Source: Defluviicoccus sp. (GTDB taxonomy: Bacteria; Pseudomonadota; Alphaproteobacteria; Rhodospirillales; Defluviicoccaceae). From it: DNA of 64,000 nucleotides. The stretch is taken from contig JARSSM010000007.1 in NCBI GenBank assembly GCA_029624735.1, forward strand, positions 1 through 64,000, written 5' to 3'. Of the stretch, positions 1-8,326 are shown piece after piece. Each line of letters starts with the position of its first letter. Position 1 is the stretch's first letter. The notes under the pieces were generated by a model, which saw nothing but the letters and a program-made list of their open reading frames with translations, made no database searches and was not told where the DNA came from. The translations under genes and the position numbers were made by a program.

Positions 1-3
1 ACG

Positions 4-47
4 TGTCAACCATCTACCCGGTCTAATCTGTCCACTATCTATCCGGT
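4..47. repeat. Pair of 19-bp direct repeats resembling an IS end
   Basis: Two copies of a 19-mer beginning TGTC and ending CCGGT lie at 4-22 and 29-47, in direct orientation with a 25-bp period and 16 of 19 positions identical. Short tandem TGTCA...CCGGT repeats of this kind are typical of the ends of some IS21/IS481-type elements. No transposase gene is visible; it would lie to the left of the window. Whether this is a live end or a remnant cannot be told here. Confidence 0.45.
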
Positions 48-71
48 TCGGACCTGGTTGGCGCCGCTCCC

Positions 72-935
72 CTACCCCCCTCCCATCTCGCATCCCAGCC
101 GGCCGGCCAGGTCCTGGATGAATTGCCAGGCGACGCGGCCGGAGCGGGCGCCGCGCGCCTGCGCCCAGGCGATCGCTTCCGTGGCCACAACGTCGTCTGC
201 GACCGGCAAGCGGTAATGGCGGACATAGGCGTGCACGATCGCGAGGTAGGTCGCCTGATCGAAGCTGTGGAAGCCGAGCCAGAGGCCGAAGCGGTCGGAG
301 AGCGAGATCTTCTCCTCGATCGCCTCGCCGCGGTTGACCGCCGTCGCCCGCTCGTTGTCGATCATCTCGCGCGGCATCAGGTGGCGGCGATTGGACGTCG
401 CGTAGAAGACGACATTCTCCGGCCGGCCCTCGATGCCGCCTTCGAGCACCGCCTTTAGCGACTTGTATGAGGCATCGCGGCCGTCGAACGACAGATCGTC
501 GCAGAACAACAGGCAGCGGCGCGGGCTCGCCTTAAGCCGCAGCAGCAGTTCGGGCAGCGAGGCGATGTCCTCGCGGTGGATCTCGACCAGCGCCAGCGCG
601 CCCGGCCGCTCGGTATTGATGTGGCCATGGATGGCCTTCACCAGCGAGCTCTTGCCGGTGCCGCGCGCCCCCCACAGGAGCGCGTTGTTGGCGGGCAGGC
701 CGGCCGCGAAGCGCTCGGTGTTGGCGAGCAGGGTCGCGGCCTGCTGCCCGATCCCCTTGAGGAGGCCCAAGTCCAGCCGGTTGACGCTCGCCACCGCGCG
801 CAGGCCGGACGCGCCTGCGCTCCAGATGAAGGCGTCGCCGTCGTCAAGGCTGGCGCCTGGCGGCAGCGCCGGTGCCAGCCGGTCGAGCGCCTCGGCCAAA
901 CGGCGCAGGAGGGGGGCAAGATCGGTCGTGTCCAT
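72..935 (-). CDS. DUF815-family AAA+ ATPase
   Basis: A 287-residue P-loop ATPase of the DUF815 family, cytoplasmic, of unknown cellular role. The Walker A motif GARGTGKSS and a Walker B-like LLFCDDLSF are both present, followed by an AAA-type sensor stretch YATSNRRHLMP. I start at the ATG at 935, which begins MDTTDLAPLL; an upstream in-frame ATG at 953 is possible but adds only six residues. It is divergent from yajC. This ATPase next to yajC/secDF is a common alphaproteobacterial order, which hints at an envelope- or secretion-linked job, but that is inference from position only. Confidence 0.85.
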   Translation of the reverse strand: MDTTDLAPLLRRLAEALDRLAPALPPGASLDDGDAFIWSAGASGLRAVASVNRLDLGLLKGIGQQAATLLANTERFAAGLPANNALLWGARGTGKSSLVKAIHGHINTERPGALALVEIHREDIASLPELLLRLKASPRRCLLFCDDLSFDGRDASYKSLKAVLEGGIEGRPENVVFYATSNRRHLMPREMIDNERATAVNRGEAIEEKISLSDRFGLWLGFHSFDQATYLAIVHAYVRHYRLPVADDVVATEAIAWAQARGARSGRVAWQFIQDLAGRLGCEMGGG

Positions 936-1025
936 GCACTTCTGACTCCACAATCACGGGTCTGCTCGCAGCGGACAGGCGCCGCCGCCGCCCTCGGGCG
1001 GCACCGGACGGGTCCGCCTTATGGG

Positions 1026-1053
1026 TTGCAAGCGTCACCGCGGCGGTTATAGT
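1026..1053 (+). promoter_or_regulatory. Predicted sigma-70 type promoter of the yajC-secDF operon
   Basis: TTGCAA at 1026-1031 and TATAGT at 1048-1053 are separated by 16 bp, a good match to -35/-10 hexamers. The predicted start of transcription near 1060 leaves a short leader before the yajC ribosome-binding site at 1084-1090. Confidence 0.5.
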
Positions 1054-1095
1054 CCGCCCTCGACGCAAGTGACGCCCCTTTTCAAGGAGACTTCG

Positions 1096-1527
1096 ATGTT
1101 TGTTTCGCCGGCCTTCGCGCAGGCAGGCACGGGAGCCGCCGGACCGGGTGCCCTTGAAGCTTTCTTGCCGATCATCCTCATCTTCGTCGTCTTCTACTTC
1201 CTGCTGATCCGGCCGCAGCAGAAGAAAATGAAACAACACAAGGAGATGCTGGGCTCGATCCGGCGCGGCGACAAGATCGTCACCGGCGGCGGCATCGTCG
1301 GCACCGTGACCAAGGTGATCGACGACAACGAGGTGCAGTTGGAGATTGCGGAGGGCGTGCGCGTGCGGGTGCAGCGGCACCTGATTTCGAGTGTCCTCGC
1401 GAAGGTCGAGCCGGGCACGCCGGCAAAGACCGAGCCTCAGGATTCGGCCGCGCCGGCGGCGGAACCGGCCGAGCAAGAAGGCATCGGCGGCAAGCTGAAG
1501 AAGATGCTGGGCGGCAAGTCGACTTAA
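1096..1527 (+). CDS. yajC: Preprotein translocase subunit YajC
   Basis: A 143-residue inner-membrane accessory subunit of the Sec translocon, partner of SecD and SecF. It has one transmembrane segment at about residues 22-38, immediately followed by the family motif RPQQKKMK and the conserved LGSIRRGDKIVTGGGIVGTV block. The start at 1096 is set by a strong AAGGAGA at 1084-1090; the reading frame extends upstream but without a comparable ribosome-binding site. A proline/alanine-rich C-terminal tail (about residues 110-130) makes it longer than the E. coli protein. It is the first gene of a tight operon with secD and secF. Confidence 0.96.
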   Translation: MFVSPAFAQAGTGAAGPGALEAFLPIILIFVVFYFLLIRPQQKKMKQHKEMLGSIRRGDKIVTGGGIVGTVTKVIDDNEVQLEIAEGVRVRVQRHLISSVLAKVEPGTPAKTEPQDSAAPAAEPAEQEGIGGKLKKMLGGKST

Positions 1528-1552
1528 GGGCGGTCGAAGCCAGGCCACGCCA

Positions 1553-3115
1553 ATGGTTCGCTACCCTCGCTGGAAAATCGTTCTCATCGCCGCCATCGTT
1601 ATTCTCGGGACGGCGCTGGCGGCGGTTAACCTCATCTCGACGGAACGGCTGCAAACGCTGCCCGCCTGGATCGGCGACCGCCAGGTCAACCTCGGTCTCG
1701 ATCTGCGCGGCGGATCGCACATCTTGTTGCAGGTCGATACCGCTGCCCTGATCCGCGAGCGGATGGACAGCGTGGTTGACGCGGCCCGCGATGCCCTGCG
1801 CGGTGCGCGCATCCCCTACGAGGGCTTGGGCGCCGGCGCCGCCGAGGCTGCCGTGACCATCCGCGATGGAGCCCGCGTTGAGGAAGCGCGCCGGCTGATC
1901 GCCGAGAGCGACCGCGATCTCCTGGTGAACGTCGGCGATGGCGGGCGGATTACGCTGCGGCTGTCCGAGGAGGGGATGCGGCAGCGCCAGGCGGCGGCGG
2001 TCGAGCAGTCGATCGAGATCATCCGCCGCCGGATCGACGCCACCGGCGTGCGCGAACCCTCGATCCAGCGCCAGGGCAGCGACCGGGTGCTGGTCCAGTT
2101 GCCCGGTGTCGATGATCCTGAACGGATCAAGACGCTGATCGGCAAGACCGCGAAAATGACCTTTCATCTCGTCGATGACCAGGGCGCCAGCGGCGGCCAG
2201 GCATCGGTCGGGACCACACTGCTGCCGATGCGCGAAGCACGCGGCAGCGACGGCCAACGGCGCATCGCCGTCCGCAAGCGGGTCGTCGTCAGCGGCGAAA
2301 ATCTGGTGGATGCGCAGCCGACGTTCCAGCAGGGCGAACCGGTCGTCTCATTCCGCTTCGACACCGCCGGCGGCAAGCGGTTCGGCGACGTCACGACCCA
2401 GAGCGTCGGCAAGCTGCTGGCGATCGTGCTCGACGGCGAGGTGATCAGCGCGCCGCGCATCCGCGAGCCCATCCTTGGCGGCAGCGGCATCATCACCGGC
2501 AGTTTCAGCGTTGCCGAAGCGCGCGACCTGGCACTGCTGTTGCGCGCGGGCGCGCTGCCGGCCCCCCTTTCCATCCTTGAGGAACGGACGGTCGGCCCGG
2601 CGCTGGGCGCCGATTCGATCGCTGCCGGCAAGGTCGCGAGCGTCGTCGGCCTGATCCTGGTCGCGGTGTTCATGATTGCCGCCTACGGCCTGTTCGGGCT
2701 GTTCGCGGTGGCGGCGCTGATCATGAACATGGTCCTGATCATCGCCGCGCTGTCGCTCCTGCAGGCAACGCTGACCCTGCCCGGCATCGCCGGCATCGTC
2801 TTGACGATCGGCATGGCGGTCGACGCCAACGTCCTCATTTTCGAGCACATTCGCGAGGAGTCGGCCCTCGGCAAACCGATCATCTCCTCGATCGAGGCAG
2901 GCTTCGAGCGTGCATTCACGACGATCGTCGACTCCAACCTGACGACGCTGTTTGCCGGCTTGCTGTTGTACTTCCTCGGTTCCGGCCCGGTCCGCGGCTT
3001 CGGCGTCACGCTGTCGATCGGCATCGTCACCTCGATGTTCACGGCGTTGACGGTCACGCACCTGCTCGTGGCCACCTGGCTCAACCGCACCCGCCCCACC
3101 CTGCTGCCGATCTGA
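1553..3115 (+). CDS. secD: Protein translocase subunit SecD
   Basis: A 520-residue inner-membrane protein that, with SecF, uses the proton-motive force to help complete protein export. A first membrane span lies at about residues 9-26, followed by the signature GLDLRGG at 48-54, a large periplasmic domain, and a C-terminal block of five or so spans holding the conserved region around GMAVDANVLIFEHIREE. The length is shorter than E. coli SecD (615) but normal for alphaproteobacteria. It begins 25 bp after yajC and ends 6 bp before secF. Confidence 0.97.
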   Translation: MVRYPRWKIVLIAAIVILGTALAAVNLISTERLQTLPAWIGDRQVNLGLDLRGGSHILLQVDTAALIRERMDSVVDAARDALRGARIPYEGLGAGAAEAAVTIRDGARVEEARRLIAESDRDLLVNVGDGGRITLRLSEEGMRQRQAAAVEQSIEIIRRRIDATGVREPSIQRQGSDRVLVQLPGVDDPERIKTLIGKTAKMTFHLVDDQGASGGQASVGTTLLPMREARGSDGQRRIAVRKRVVVSGENLVDAQPTFQQGEPVVSFRFDTAGGKRFGDVTTQSVGKLLAIVLDGEVISAPRIREPILGGSGIITGSFSVAEARDLALLLRAGALPAPLSILEERTVGPALGADSIAAGKVASVVGLILVAVFMIAAYGLFGLFAVAALIMNMVLIIAALSLLQATLTLPGIAGIVLTIGMAVDANVLIFEHIREESALGKPIISSIEAGFERAFTTIVDSNLTTLFAGLLLYFLGSGPVRGFGVTLSIGIVTSMFTALTVTHLLVATWLNRTRPTLLPI

Positions 3116-3121
3116 GCGACC

Positions 3122-4066
3122 ATGTTCCGTGGCATCCGATTCTTTCCCGAAACCCCACGCCTGCCATTTATGGCTTGGCGTTGGGCGTACCTGGTCATTT
3201 CGGGCATCTTGATCATCGGCTCGCTGCTGTCGCTCGCGGTGCGCGGCCTCAATTTCGGCATCGACTTTCAAGGCGGCATCCTGCTCGAAGTGCGCATGCC
3301 GGGCACGGCCGATCTCGGCAGCATGCGGCAAGCACTGGGCGGCCTCGATCTTGGCGATGTGAGCCTGCAGGAATTCGGCAGCGCCGACACGGTCCTGATC
3401 CGGGTTCCGAAGCAGGACGGAAGCGAGGAAGCACAACAGCGCGCGGTCAGTGCCGTGAAGGAGGCCCTGGGTCCTGCGGTGCAATACCGAAGGGTCGAAT
3501 TCGTCGGCCCGCAGGTAGGCGCTGAACTCCTGCGCGAAGCGCTCTATGCCGTGGCGGCGGCACTCTTCGCCATCATGGTCTATATCTGGTTCCGCTTTGA
3601 ATGGCAGTTCGGGGTCTGTGGACTGGTGTCCCTCCTCCACGATGTCATTGCGACCGCTGGCATCTTCTCGGTTCTCGACTACGAGTTTAACCTGACGATC
3701 GTGGCCGCAATCATGACCATTGCCGGCTATTCCATCAATGATACGGTCGTGGTCTTTGACCGCGTGCGCGAAAACATGCGCAAGTACAAGACGATGCCGA
3801 TGCCAGCGCTGATCGACCTTTCCGTCAATCAAACCTTGTCGCGCACGATCCTGACCGGCACGACTACACTCTTTACGCTGCTCTCCCTCTATTTTCTTGG
3901 TGGCGAAGTCTTGCGCGGCTTCAGCTTCGCCATGATCTGGGGCATCGTCGTCGGCACCTATTCGTCCGTGTGCGTTGCCGTGCCGCTCCTCTTGCTCCTC
4001 AAGGTTCGCCACAGCACGCTTGGCGGCGAGAGCACCGCGCAGACAGCGGAACAGCAACAACCGTGA
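3122..4066 (+). CDS. secF: Protein translocase subunit SecF
   Basis: A 314-residue partner of SecD in the membrane. The first span is at about residues 20-38, then the SecF signature FGIDFQGG at 45-52, a periplasmic loop to about residue 140, and a C-terminal membrane domain with the conserved YSINDTVVVFDRVREN block. The spacing of 6 bp from secD and 6 bp to the next gene supports one transcript. Confidence 0.97.
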   Translation: MFRGIRFFPETPRLPFMAWRWAYLVISGILIIGSLLSLAVRGLNFGIDFQGGILLEVRMPGTADLGSMRQALGGLDLGDVSLQEFGSADTVLIRVPKQDGSEEAQQRAVSAVKEALGPAVQYRRVEFVGPQVGAELLREALYAVAAALFAIMVYIWFRFEWQFGVCGLVSLLHDVIATAGIFSVLDYEFNLTIVAAIMTIAGYSINDTVVVFDRVRENMRKYKTMPMPALIDLSVNQTLSRTILTGTTTLFTLLSLYFLGGEVLRGFSFAMIWGIVVGTYSSVCVAVPLLLLLKVRHSTLGGESTAQTAEQQQP

Positions 4067-4072
4067 GGTTGA

Positions 4073-4459
4073 ATGGCGGACAGTGAGCCGCGGGCACCGG
4101 CCGCAGGCGTCCCGCAGGTCATCCAAAGCTACGGCGGCGGGGGGTTCCGGGTCGCAGGGCAGCGCCACCAAGGCTCGCTCATCCTTCACCCGCGGCGGGC
4201 TGAGCCGTGGCCCGTTGCGGCCGGCAGCGACATCAGCCTCGAAAGCTTGAAGGGCTTGCTCGCGCGCGACAACACCGCAGCGATGCTGTTGGTGGGGTGC
4301 GGCCCGCGCTTCCTCGCCCCGCCAAGAGACATCGCGGCAGCCGTTCGGGCTTCCGGTGCCGGCCTCGAATGGATGACGACGGCAGCCGCCTGCCGGACGT
4401 GGAACCTGCTGCTGGTCGACGAGCGCGCCGTCATCGCCGCTCTGATTGCGGTCGAGTGA
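4073..4459 (+). CDS. Mth938-domain protein (NDUFAF3 family)
   Basis: A 128-residue soluble protein of the Mth938/DUF498 family. Family landmarks are the early YGGGGFRVAGQRHQGSL segment and the later LLVGCGPRF and TAAACRTWNLLLVDERAV blocks. The human homologue NDUFAF3 is an assembly factor of respiratory complex I, and alphaproteobacterial members are usually encoded directly after secF, as here (6-bp gap). Its bacterial function is not established. See also the NDUFAF6-like gene at 6113. Confidence 0.88.
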   Translation: MADSEPRAPAAGVPQVIQSYGGGGFRVAGQRHQGSLILHPRRAEPWPVAAGSDISLESLKGLLARDNTAAMLLVGCGPRFLAPPRDIAAAVRASGAGLEWMTTAAACRTWNLLLVDERAVIAALIAVE

Positions 4460-4463
4460 ACGC

Positions 4464-4497
4464 GCGAGGGGCGAAAGCGCTTTACCAATCCCCTCGC
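4464..4497. terminator. Hairpin between convergent genes, likely bidirectional terminator
   Basis: A perfect 8-bp inverted repeat, GCGAGGGG at 4464-4471 and CCCCTCGC at 4490-4497, sits in the 58-bp gap between the convergent Mth938 and sodB genes. There is no T-run on either side, so intrinsic termination would be weak; position is the main support. Confidence 0.45.
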
Positions 4498-4517
4498 ACG
4501 GACCCCACGGCGTGGCG

Positions 4518-5123
4518 TCAGGACTTGGCTTTGCTCAAGTTCTGGGCGACGAAATCCCAGTTGACGAGGTTATCGAGAAACACCTGGACGTAATCGGGGC
4601 GCCGGTTTTGATAGTCGAGGTAGTAGGCATGCTCCCAAACGTCACAGGTCAGGAGTGCGGTCTGACCGTGTGCCAACGGCAGGTCGGCGTTGGCGGTCTT
4701 GGTGATCTTGAGCGCGCCATCGGCGACCACGAGCCAGCCCCAGCCGCTGCCGAACTGGGTGACGCAGGCGTTCTTGAACTCTTCCTTGAACTTCTCGAAT
4801 GAGCCGAAGGCACTGACGAGGGCGCTTGCGACTGCGGCCGACGGTTGGCCACCGCCGCCGGGCTTCATGCAGTTCCAGTAGAACGTGTGATTCCAGACCT
4901 GGGCTGCGTTATTGAAGACGCCGGCCTTGCTTGCATCGCCAGCGACGGCCCGGATCACCCCCTCCAGCGACTCGCTCGCAAGCGGCGTATCCTTGGTCAG
5001 GTTGTTGAGATTGGTGACGTAGGCGTTGTGATGCTTGCCGTGATGGAAGTCGAGCGTGTTCGCGGAAATGTGCGGCGCGAGCGCATCCTTCGCATACGGC
5101 AGCGGCGGCAGTTCGAAAGCCAT
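4518..5123 (-). CDS. sodB: Superoxide dismutase, iron type
   Basis: A 201-residue Fe/Mn superoxide dismutase converting superoxide to oxygen and hydrogen peroxide in the cytoplasm. All four metal ligands can be placed: His27, His79, Asp161 and His165 (DVWEHAYY). The stretch FNNAAQVWNHTFYWNC carries the active-site glutamine at residue 75, the arrangement typical of iron rather than manganese enzymes. The length is normal. It lies between the secDF operon and the squalene-synthase-fold genes and is transcribed toward secDF. No signal peptide is seen. Confidence 0.96.
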   Translation of the reverse strand: MAFELPPLPYAKDALAPHISANTLDFHHGKHHNAYVTNLNNLTKDTPLASESLEGVIRAVAGDASKAGVFNNAAQVWNHTFYWNCMKPGGGGQPSAAVASALVSAFGSFEKFKEEFKNACVTQFGSGWGWLVVADGALKITKTANADLPLAHGQTALLTCDVWEHAYYLDYQNRRPDYVQVFLDNLVNWDFVAQNLSKAKS

Positions 5124-5238
5124 GCTTCTTCATCCCCATCCAACCGTGGTTGATAGGCGGGAACATATGGCCTCGCCGCCACGATGAAAAGGGACGTTCG
5201 CCACCGCCCGCCTGCTGCGGGCGGCAGCAGCGGCCCGT

Positions 5239-6072
5239 TCAGATCTTGAGGCAACCGCGGATGAGGCCCATGCACAAGCAGACTTGGCGCTGCCACCACG
5301 TCAATCCGACGCGGTCGCCGAGCGGGTCGTTGGCGCGGAAGCAGGCGACGAGGCCGCGCGCCCGACACTGAACGACACGGATATGACTGCGCAGGCGCCA
5401 CGACCGCACGTGGTTCGGCAGCGGTTCGGCCGTATTCAGCAACTGCTCGATCCCGTCAAGAATCCGATCGAGCACGGCTCGGGTCTGTCCTTTTGCCTTC
5501 AGCGCCCCCAAATGCTCGTGGGTGATGAACGCATCGGCGAGAAAGCTTTCCGGGATCCAATGGCGATTGTCGTGCAGGGTCGGCTCGCGGAAGTCGCGCA
5601 GCTGCTTCAAGATGCCAAGCGCCTCGCACAGCGCGTCGGAGGCCTGCCGGTAGGGACGGCTGTCTTCGCCCATCAGATCGAGCATGTGCCGGCCGATCGG
5701 CGCCGCGGCGAACTGGGAGTAGACGAGAAGGTCGCCCCAGCTCCGATTGACGCCGCCTTCGACATCGCGACGCAGCGCCTGCAGGATGTGGCGCACATGG
5801 GTATCGGCGACCCCGCTCGTGCGCAGGCTCGCACGCAGCGCCGCACAGATCGCCGCGGCGCCCGGAAGTTCCGGCGGTTCGGCATCATCGCTGGCGATCG
5901 CCGAATCGAGCGCCGCCAGAAGGTGCAGGCGGTCCCCGTGGCTGATGAAGGCGTTGTAAGCAATCCCGTGGGCAAGGCGCACAAACCGGCCAAACGCGGT
6001 GACATGCGAGCGCAGCCGCGCCGGGAACAGCCACGGCATCAGGGAGAAATCCGGATCGGCTCTGCGTCGCAT
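5239..6072 (-). CDS. Squalene/phytoene synthase-fold protein lacking the Asp-rich motifs
   Basis: A 277-residue protein that I align by eye to the squalene/phytoene synthase superfamily (HpnC-like): an N-terminal LRSHVTAFGRFVRLAHGIAYN block and a later ALGILKQLRDFREPT...HWIPESFL block sit where the two Asp-rich metal-binding motifs belong. In active enzymes the first block reads like ADDIADE; here the aspartates are replaced, and the second motif also lacks its usual DxxxD. It is therefore probably not a prenyl synthase. I start at the ATG at 6072; an upstream in-frame start at 6141 would overlap the divergent neighbour. The family call is moderate because the sequence is divergent. Confidence 0.6.
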   Translation of the reverse strand: MRRRADPDFSLMPWLFPARLRSHVTAFGRFVRLAHGIAYNAFISHGDRLHLLAALDSAIASDDAEPPELPGAAAICAALRASLRTSGVADTHVRHILQALRRDVEGGVNRSWGDLLVYSQFAAAPIGRHMLDLMGEDSRPYRQASDALCEALGILKQLRDFREPTLHDNRHWIPESFLADAFITHEHLGALKAKGQTRAVLDRILDGIEQLLNTAEPLPNHVRSWRLRSHIRVVQCRARGLVACFRANDPLGDRVGLTWWQRQVCLCMGLIRGCLKI

Positions 6073-6112
6073 GGTCGTTCCCCGAGCGGCGCCTCGGGCC
6101 GGGTGTGGATCG

Positions 6113-6997
6113 ATGCCTCTGTTTAGTACAGGCAGCCGCAACTCTGAAGCGCCGATCGACGCTGCGGCCGCCTATTGCATCGAACAGGTCCGCTCCTTCG
6201 ACAAGGAACGGTTCTTGTGTACCCTTTTTGCACCGGCCGAGACGCGCGCGGCCCTGGCGGCACTCTATGCGCTCGATCTGGAGCTGTCCCGGATTCACAG
6301 CCGCACGCGCGAGCCGCTTGTGGGCTTCATGCGGGTGCAGTGGTGGCGGGATGCGATCGGGGCGATCTACGCCGGACGCGGACCCGACCATCCGGTGGTG
6401 TCGGCGTTGACCACGGCAATCGGTCGCCACAACCTCCCGCACGACGCGTTCGCACCGCTGCTGGCTGCGCGCGAACGGGAAATTGCCAGCGAAGCCGTGC
6501 CAGACATCGCGGCACTGATCAGCCACGTGCAGGAAACGACCACTCCCATCGCCACCCTGGCGCTGACGGTACTCACCTGCGACGGCAGCACCGAGCGTCT
6601 CGCGGCGTGCGACGTCAGCATCGGTTGGGCGCTCGCAGGCCTCCTGCGGGCGCTGCCTGCGGATGCGCGGGCACAAACGCTTGCATTACCGCAGGCGGTT
6701 GCACAGGCCGCCGCACTCACGGACACGGATCCGCTCCGCGCATCGGTGCGCCCGCAGTTGCGCGCGGCCGTCGGTATGGTGGCAGCAACGGCACGCGAGC
6801 ACTTGGCGGCGGCACGCCGCCGGCGGGCGGAGGTTTCAAAGCAGGCGTTGCCGGTGCTGCTGTGGGCCACGTACGCCCAAGGGCATCTCAATGATCTGAA
6901 GCGCGCTGGGCACGATCCCTTCGCCGTTCGGCCGGCCCGAAGGGCGCCCCTGCGCATGATCGCGGCCGCCGCAAACCACGCCCGCGGCCGCTATTGA
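6113..6997 (+). CDS. Squalene/phytoene synthase-family protein, NDUFAF6-like
   Basis: A 294-residue member of the squalene/phytoene synthase superfamily in the branch related to the mitochondrial complex I assembly factor NDUFAF6. The diagnostic stretch is ALYALDLELSRI followed by SRTREPLVGFMRVQWWRDAI; it lacks the DDxxD metal-binding residues, as NDUFAF6 does, so it is unlikely to condense prenyl diphosphates. The start at 6113 (MPLFSTG) is preferred because the longer frame runs over the divergent gene. In alphaproteobacteria this gene commonly follows secDF and the Mth938 gene; here sodB and a divergent paralogue-like gene intervene. Confidence 0.8.
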   Translation: MPLFSTGSRNSEAPIDAAAAYCIEQVRSFDKERFLCTLFAPAETRAALAALYALDLELSRIHSRTREPLVGFMRVQWWRDAIGAIYAGRGPDHPVVSALTTAIGRHNLPHDAFAPLLAAREREIASEAVPDIAALISHVQETTTPIATLALTVLTCDGSTERLAACDVSIGWALAGLLRALPADARAQTLALPQAVAQAAALTDTDPLRASVRPQLRAAVGMVAATAREHLAAARRRRAEVSKQALPVLLWATYAQGHLNDLKRAGHDPFAVRPARRAPLRMIAAAANHARGRY

Positions 6998-7018
6998 ACC
7001 AGCAAACAACCGCTGGCG

Positions 7019-7462
7019 TTAGGAACTCCTGGCTGGAAGCGCGGAGCGACCGGCCTCAGCCGGTGCGGACGGGTTCTGCCGTCCGGGGCGGCGGGAGCTG
7101 CGCGCGGCGGCGAGAAAATGTGCAATTTCGTAGTAGCCCTTGTCGATTGCAAGTTCGAGCGCCGTGAGGCCCCAACGATCCATCGCCTCCAGGTCGGCAC
7201 CGGCGGCAACGCTGGCCCTGGCCGCGGCGAGGTCGTTACTGTGGACCGCTTCGAACAGCTGCTGGGTCGCCCGGGCGGCGGTTTCGTCGGCGGCGGCGGC
7301 CGGTCCAACGACGAATGGGAAGCCGCCCGCCAAGCCTGTACCCATGACAGCAGCGACAACAAGTGCGGCGCTGGCGTACCGCAACCGAGCGCTCCATCCG
7401 GAAGAGATGCCCTCGTGCCGGGCGGTGCGTGCGGTTGCCCTCATCACTCGCCGATTCTCCAC
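7019..7462 (-). CDS. Small secreted ankyrin-repeat protein
   Basis: A 147-residue protein with a basic N-terminus, a hydrophobic segment at about residues 28-55 ending in AAAADE (probable signal peptide or anchor), then ankyrin-like repeats, the clearest being LFEAVHSNDLAAARASVAAG followed by DRWGLTALELAIDKGYYEIA. A basic, low-complexity tail follows. Ankyrin repeats mediate protein-protein contacts; no partner can be inferred. It is convergent with the NDUFAF6-like gene. The start is uncertain, as an internal ATG at residue 7 would also serve. Confidence 0.65.
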   Translation of the reverse strand: MENRRVMRATARTARHEGISSGWSARLRYASAALVVAAVMGTGLAGGFPFVVGPAAAADETAARATQQLFEAVHSNDLAAARASVAAGADLEAMDRWGLTALELAIDKGYYEIAHFLAAARSSRRPGRQNPSAPAEAGRSALPARSS

Positions 7463-7837
7463 GATGATCGAAGCCCCAGAGGCGGCGGACGGTATCGCCC
7501 AGGACGCACATTGTCCAGGGACGGCCGCGCTTCAGGATGCAAAATTTCGAGCCGCTGCAGCGGTTTCGCCACAACGGCAAGTTGGCCGCGGCAAGCCGTG
7601 GCGAGGTATTCCGCCAGGCCATGGAATTCGGCCGTGCGACGTGGTAATCAACAGTGTTCGCGGCGCGTTGCGTACGGACGGCTTGGCGTTCACCGTCGCT
7701 TAATGGGGTGTACGCTAAGAATGCTGTCACTTTGCAAGCAATGCCGGCGCGGCATGCTTGCAAGGGCGCAAGCGTAATAGCACAAGCGTGCAGCGTTGCG
7801 CCGCGTTCCCGGTCATGGCTTCAAGTGGGTGGTTTAC
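7463..7837. other. Intergenic region with one strong hairpin
   Basis: These 375 bases separate two divergent genes. I see no credible gene. The one clear structure is a hairpin at 7732-7763 (arms of 13-14 bp, TTGCAAGCA...TGCTTGCAA outermost, one bulged A, 5-nt loop GGCGC) lying 75 bases upstream of the secreted protein at 7838. No convincing promoter hexamers were identified. Confidence 0.5.
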
Positions 7838-8326
7838 ATGCTTCGTCGTGCCACATTCGGCGTTCTCGCCCTTGTCTGCGCCACTGCGATCGCCGCTCCC
7901 GCCGGCGCCGCCGCGGTCAAGGCGGCGAAACCCCGCGCTTGTGTTACCAATAGCGAGAAGCTCGCGCTCGACACGCGCGTGCTGCAGACGGAACTGCTTA
8001 TCGGCGCGCTTAGCTGCGGCCAAGGCGAGCAGTACAACCAGTTCGTGGCGAGCTTTCAGCCGCAGCTGCAGGAACAAGGCAGCCACCTCATCAGCTTGTT
8101 CAACCGCATTCACGGCGCCAAGGGAACCGACAAGCTCAACGAGTTCGTGACCAATCTGGCCAACGACGCGTCCAAGCGCAGCCAGAACATCGGCCACGGC
8201 TACTGCTATTTTACCTGGGATATCTTTTACGAGGCGTTCGATACGGCGCCGGAGAGCTTTCCCAAGCTGGTTGACAAGCCGTGGATCCCCGTCCGTCACG
8301 GCTTCAGTTCCTGCGAGACCAGTTAA
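7838..8326 (+). CDS. Secreted protein of unknown function
   Basis: A 162-residue protein with a textbook Sec signal peptide (basic MLRR, hydrophobic core, cleavage near the AGAA region at residues 22-26). The mature part has four cysteines and no motif I recognise; [20 protein letters not shown] and [17 protein letters not shown] are conserved-looking but unidentified. It is likely periplasmic. The start is the ATG at 7838, chosen because it begins the signal peptide. Its stop overlaps by 4 bases the stop of the convergent trmFO gene. Confidence 0.65.
   Translation: MLRRATFGVLALVCATAIAAPAGAAAVKAAKPRACVTNSEKLALDTRVLQTELLIGALSCGQGEQYNQFVASFQPQLQEQGSHLISLFNRIHGAKGTDKLNEFVTNLANDASKRSQNIGHGYCYFTWDIFYEAFDTAPESFPKLVDKPWIPVRHGFSSCETS

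Noticed and set aside
2348..4189. Long antisense frame of 613 codons over secD/secF
   Set aside because: It is a mirror of high-GC codon bias on the opposite strand; its translation is low-complexity in D, H, R and Q and has no domain.
7713..7730. Second Pho box, from CTGTCAC at 7724-7730
   Set aside because: The neighbouring position 11 bases upstream matches the half-site at only 3 of 7, so it is a single chance heptamer.
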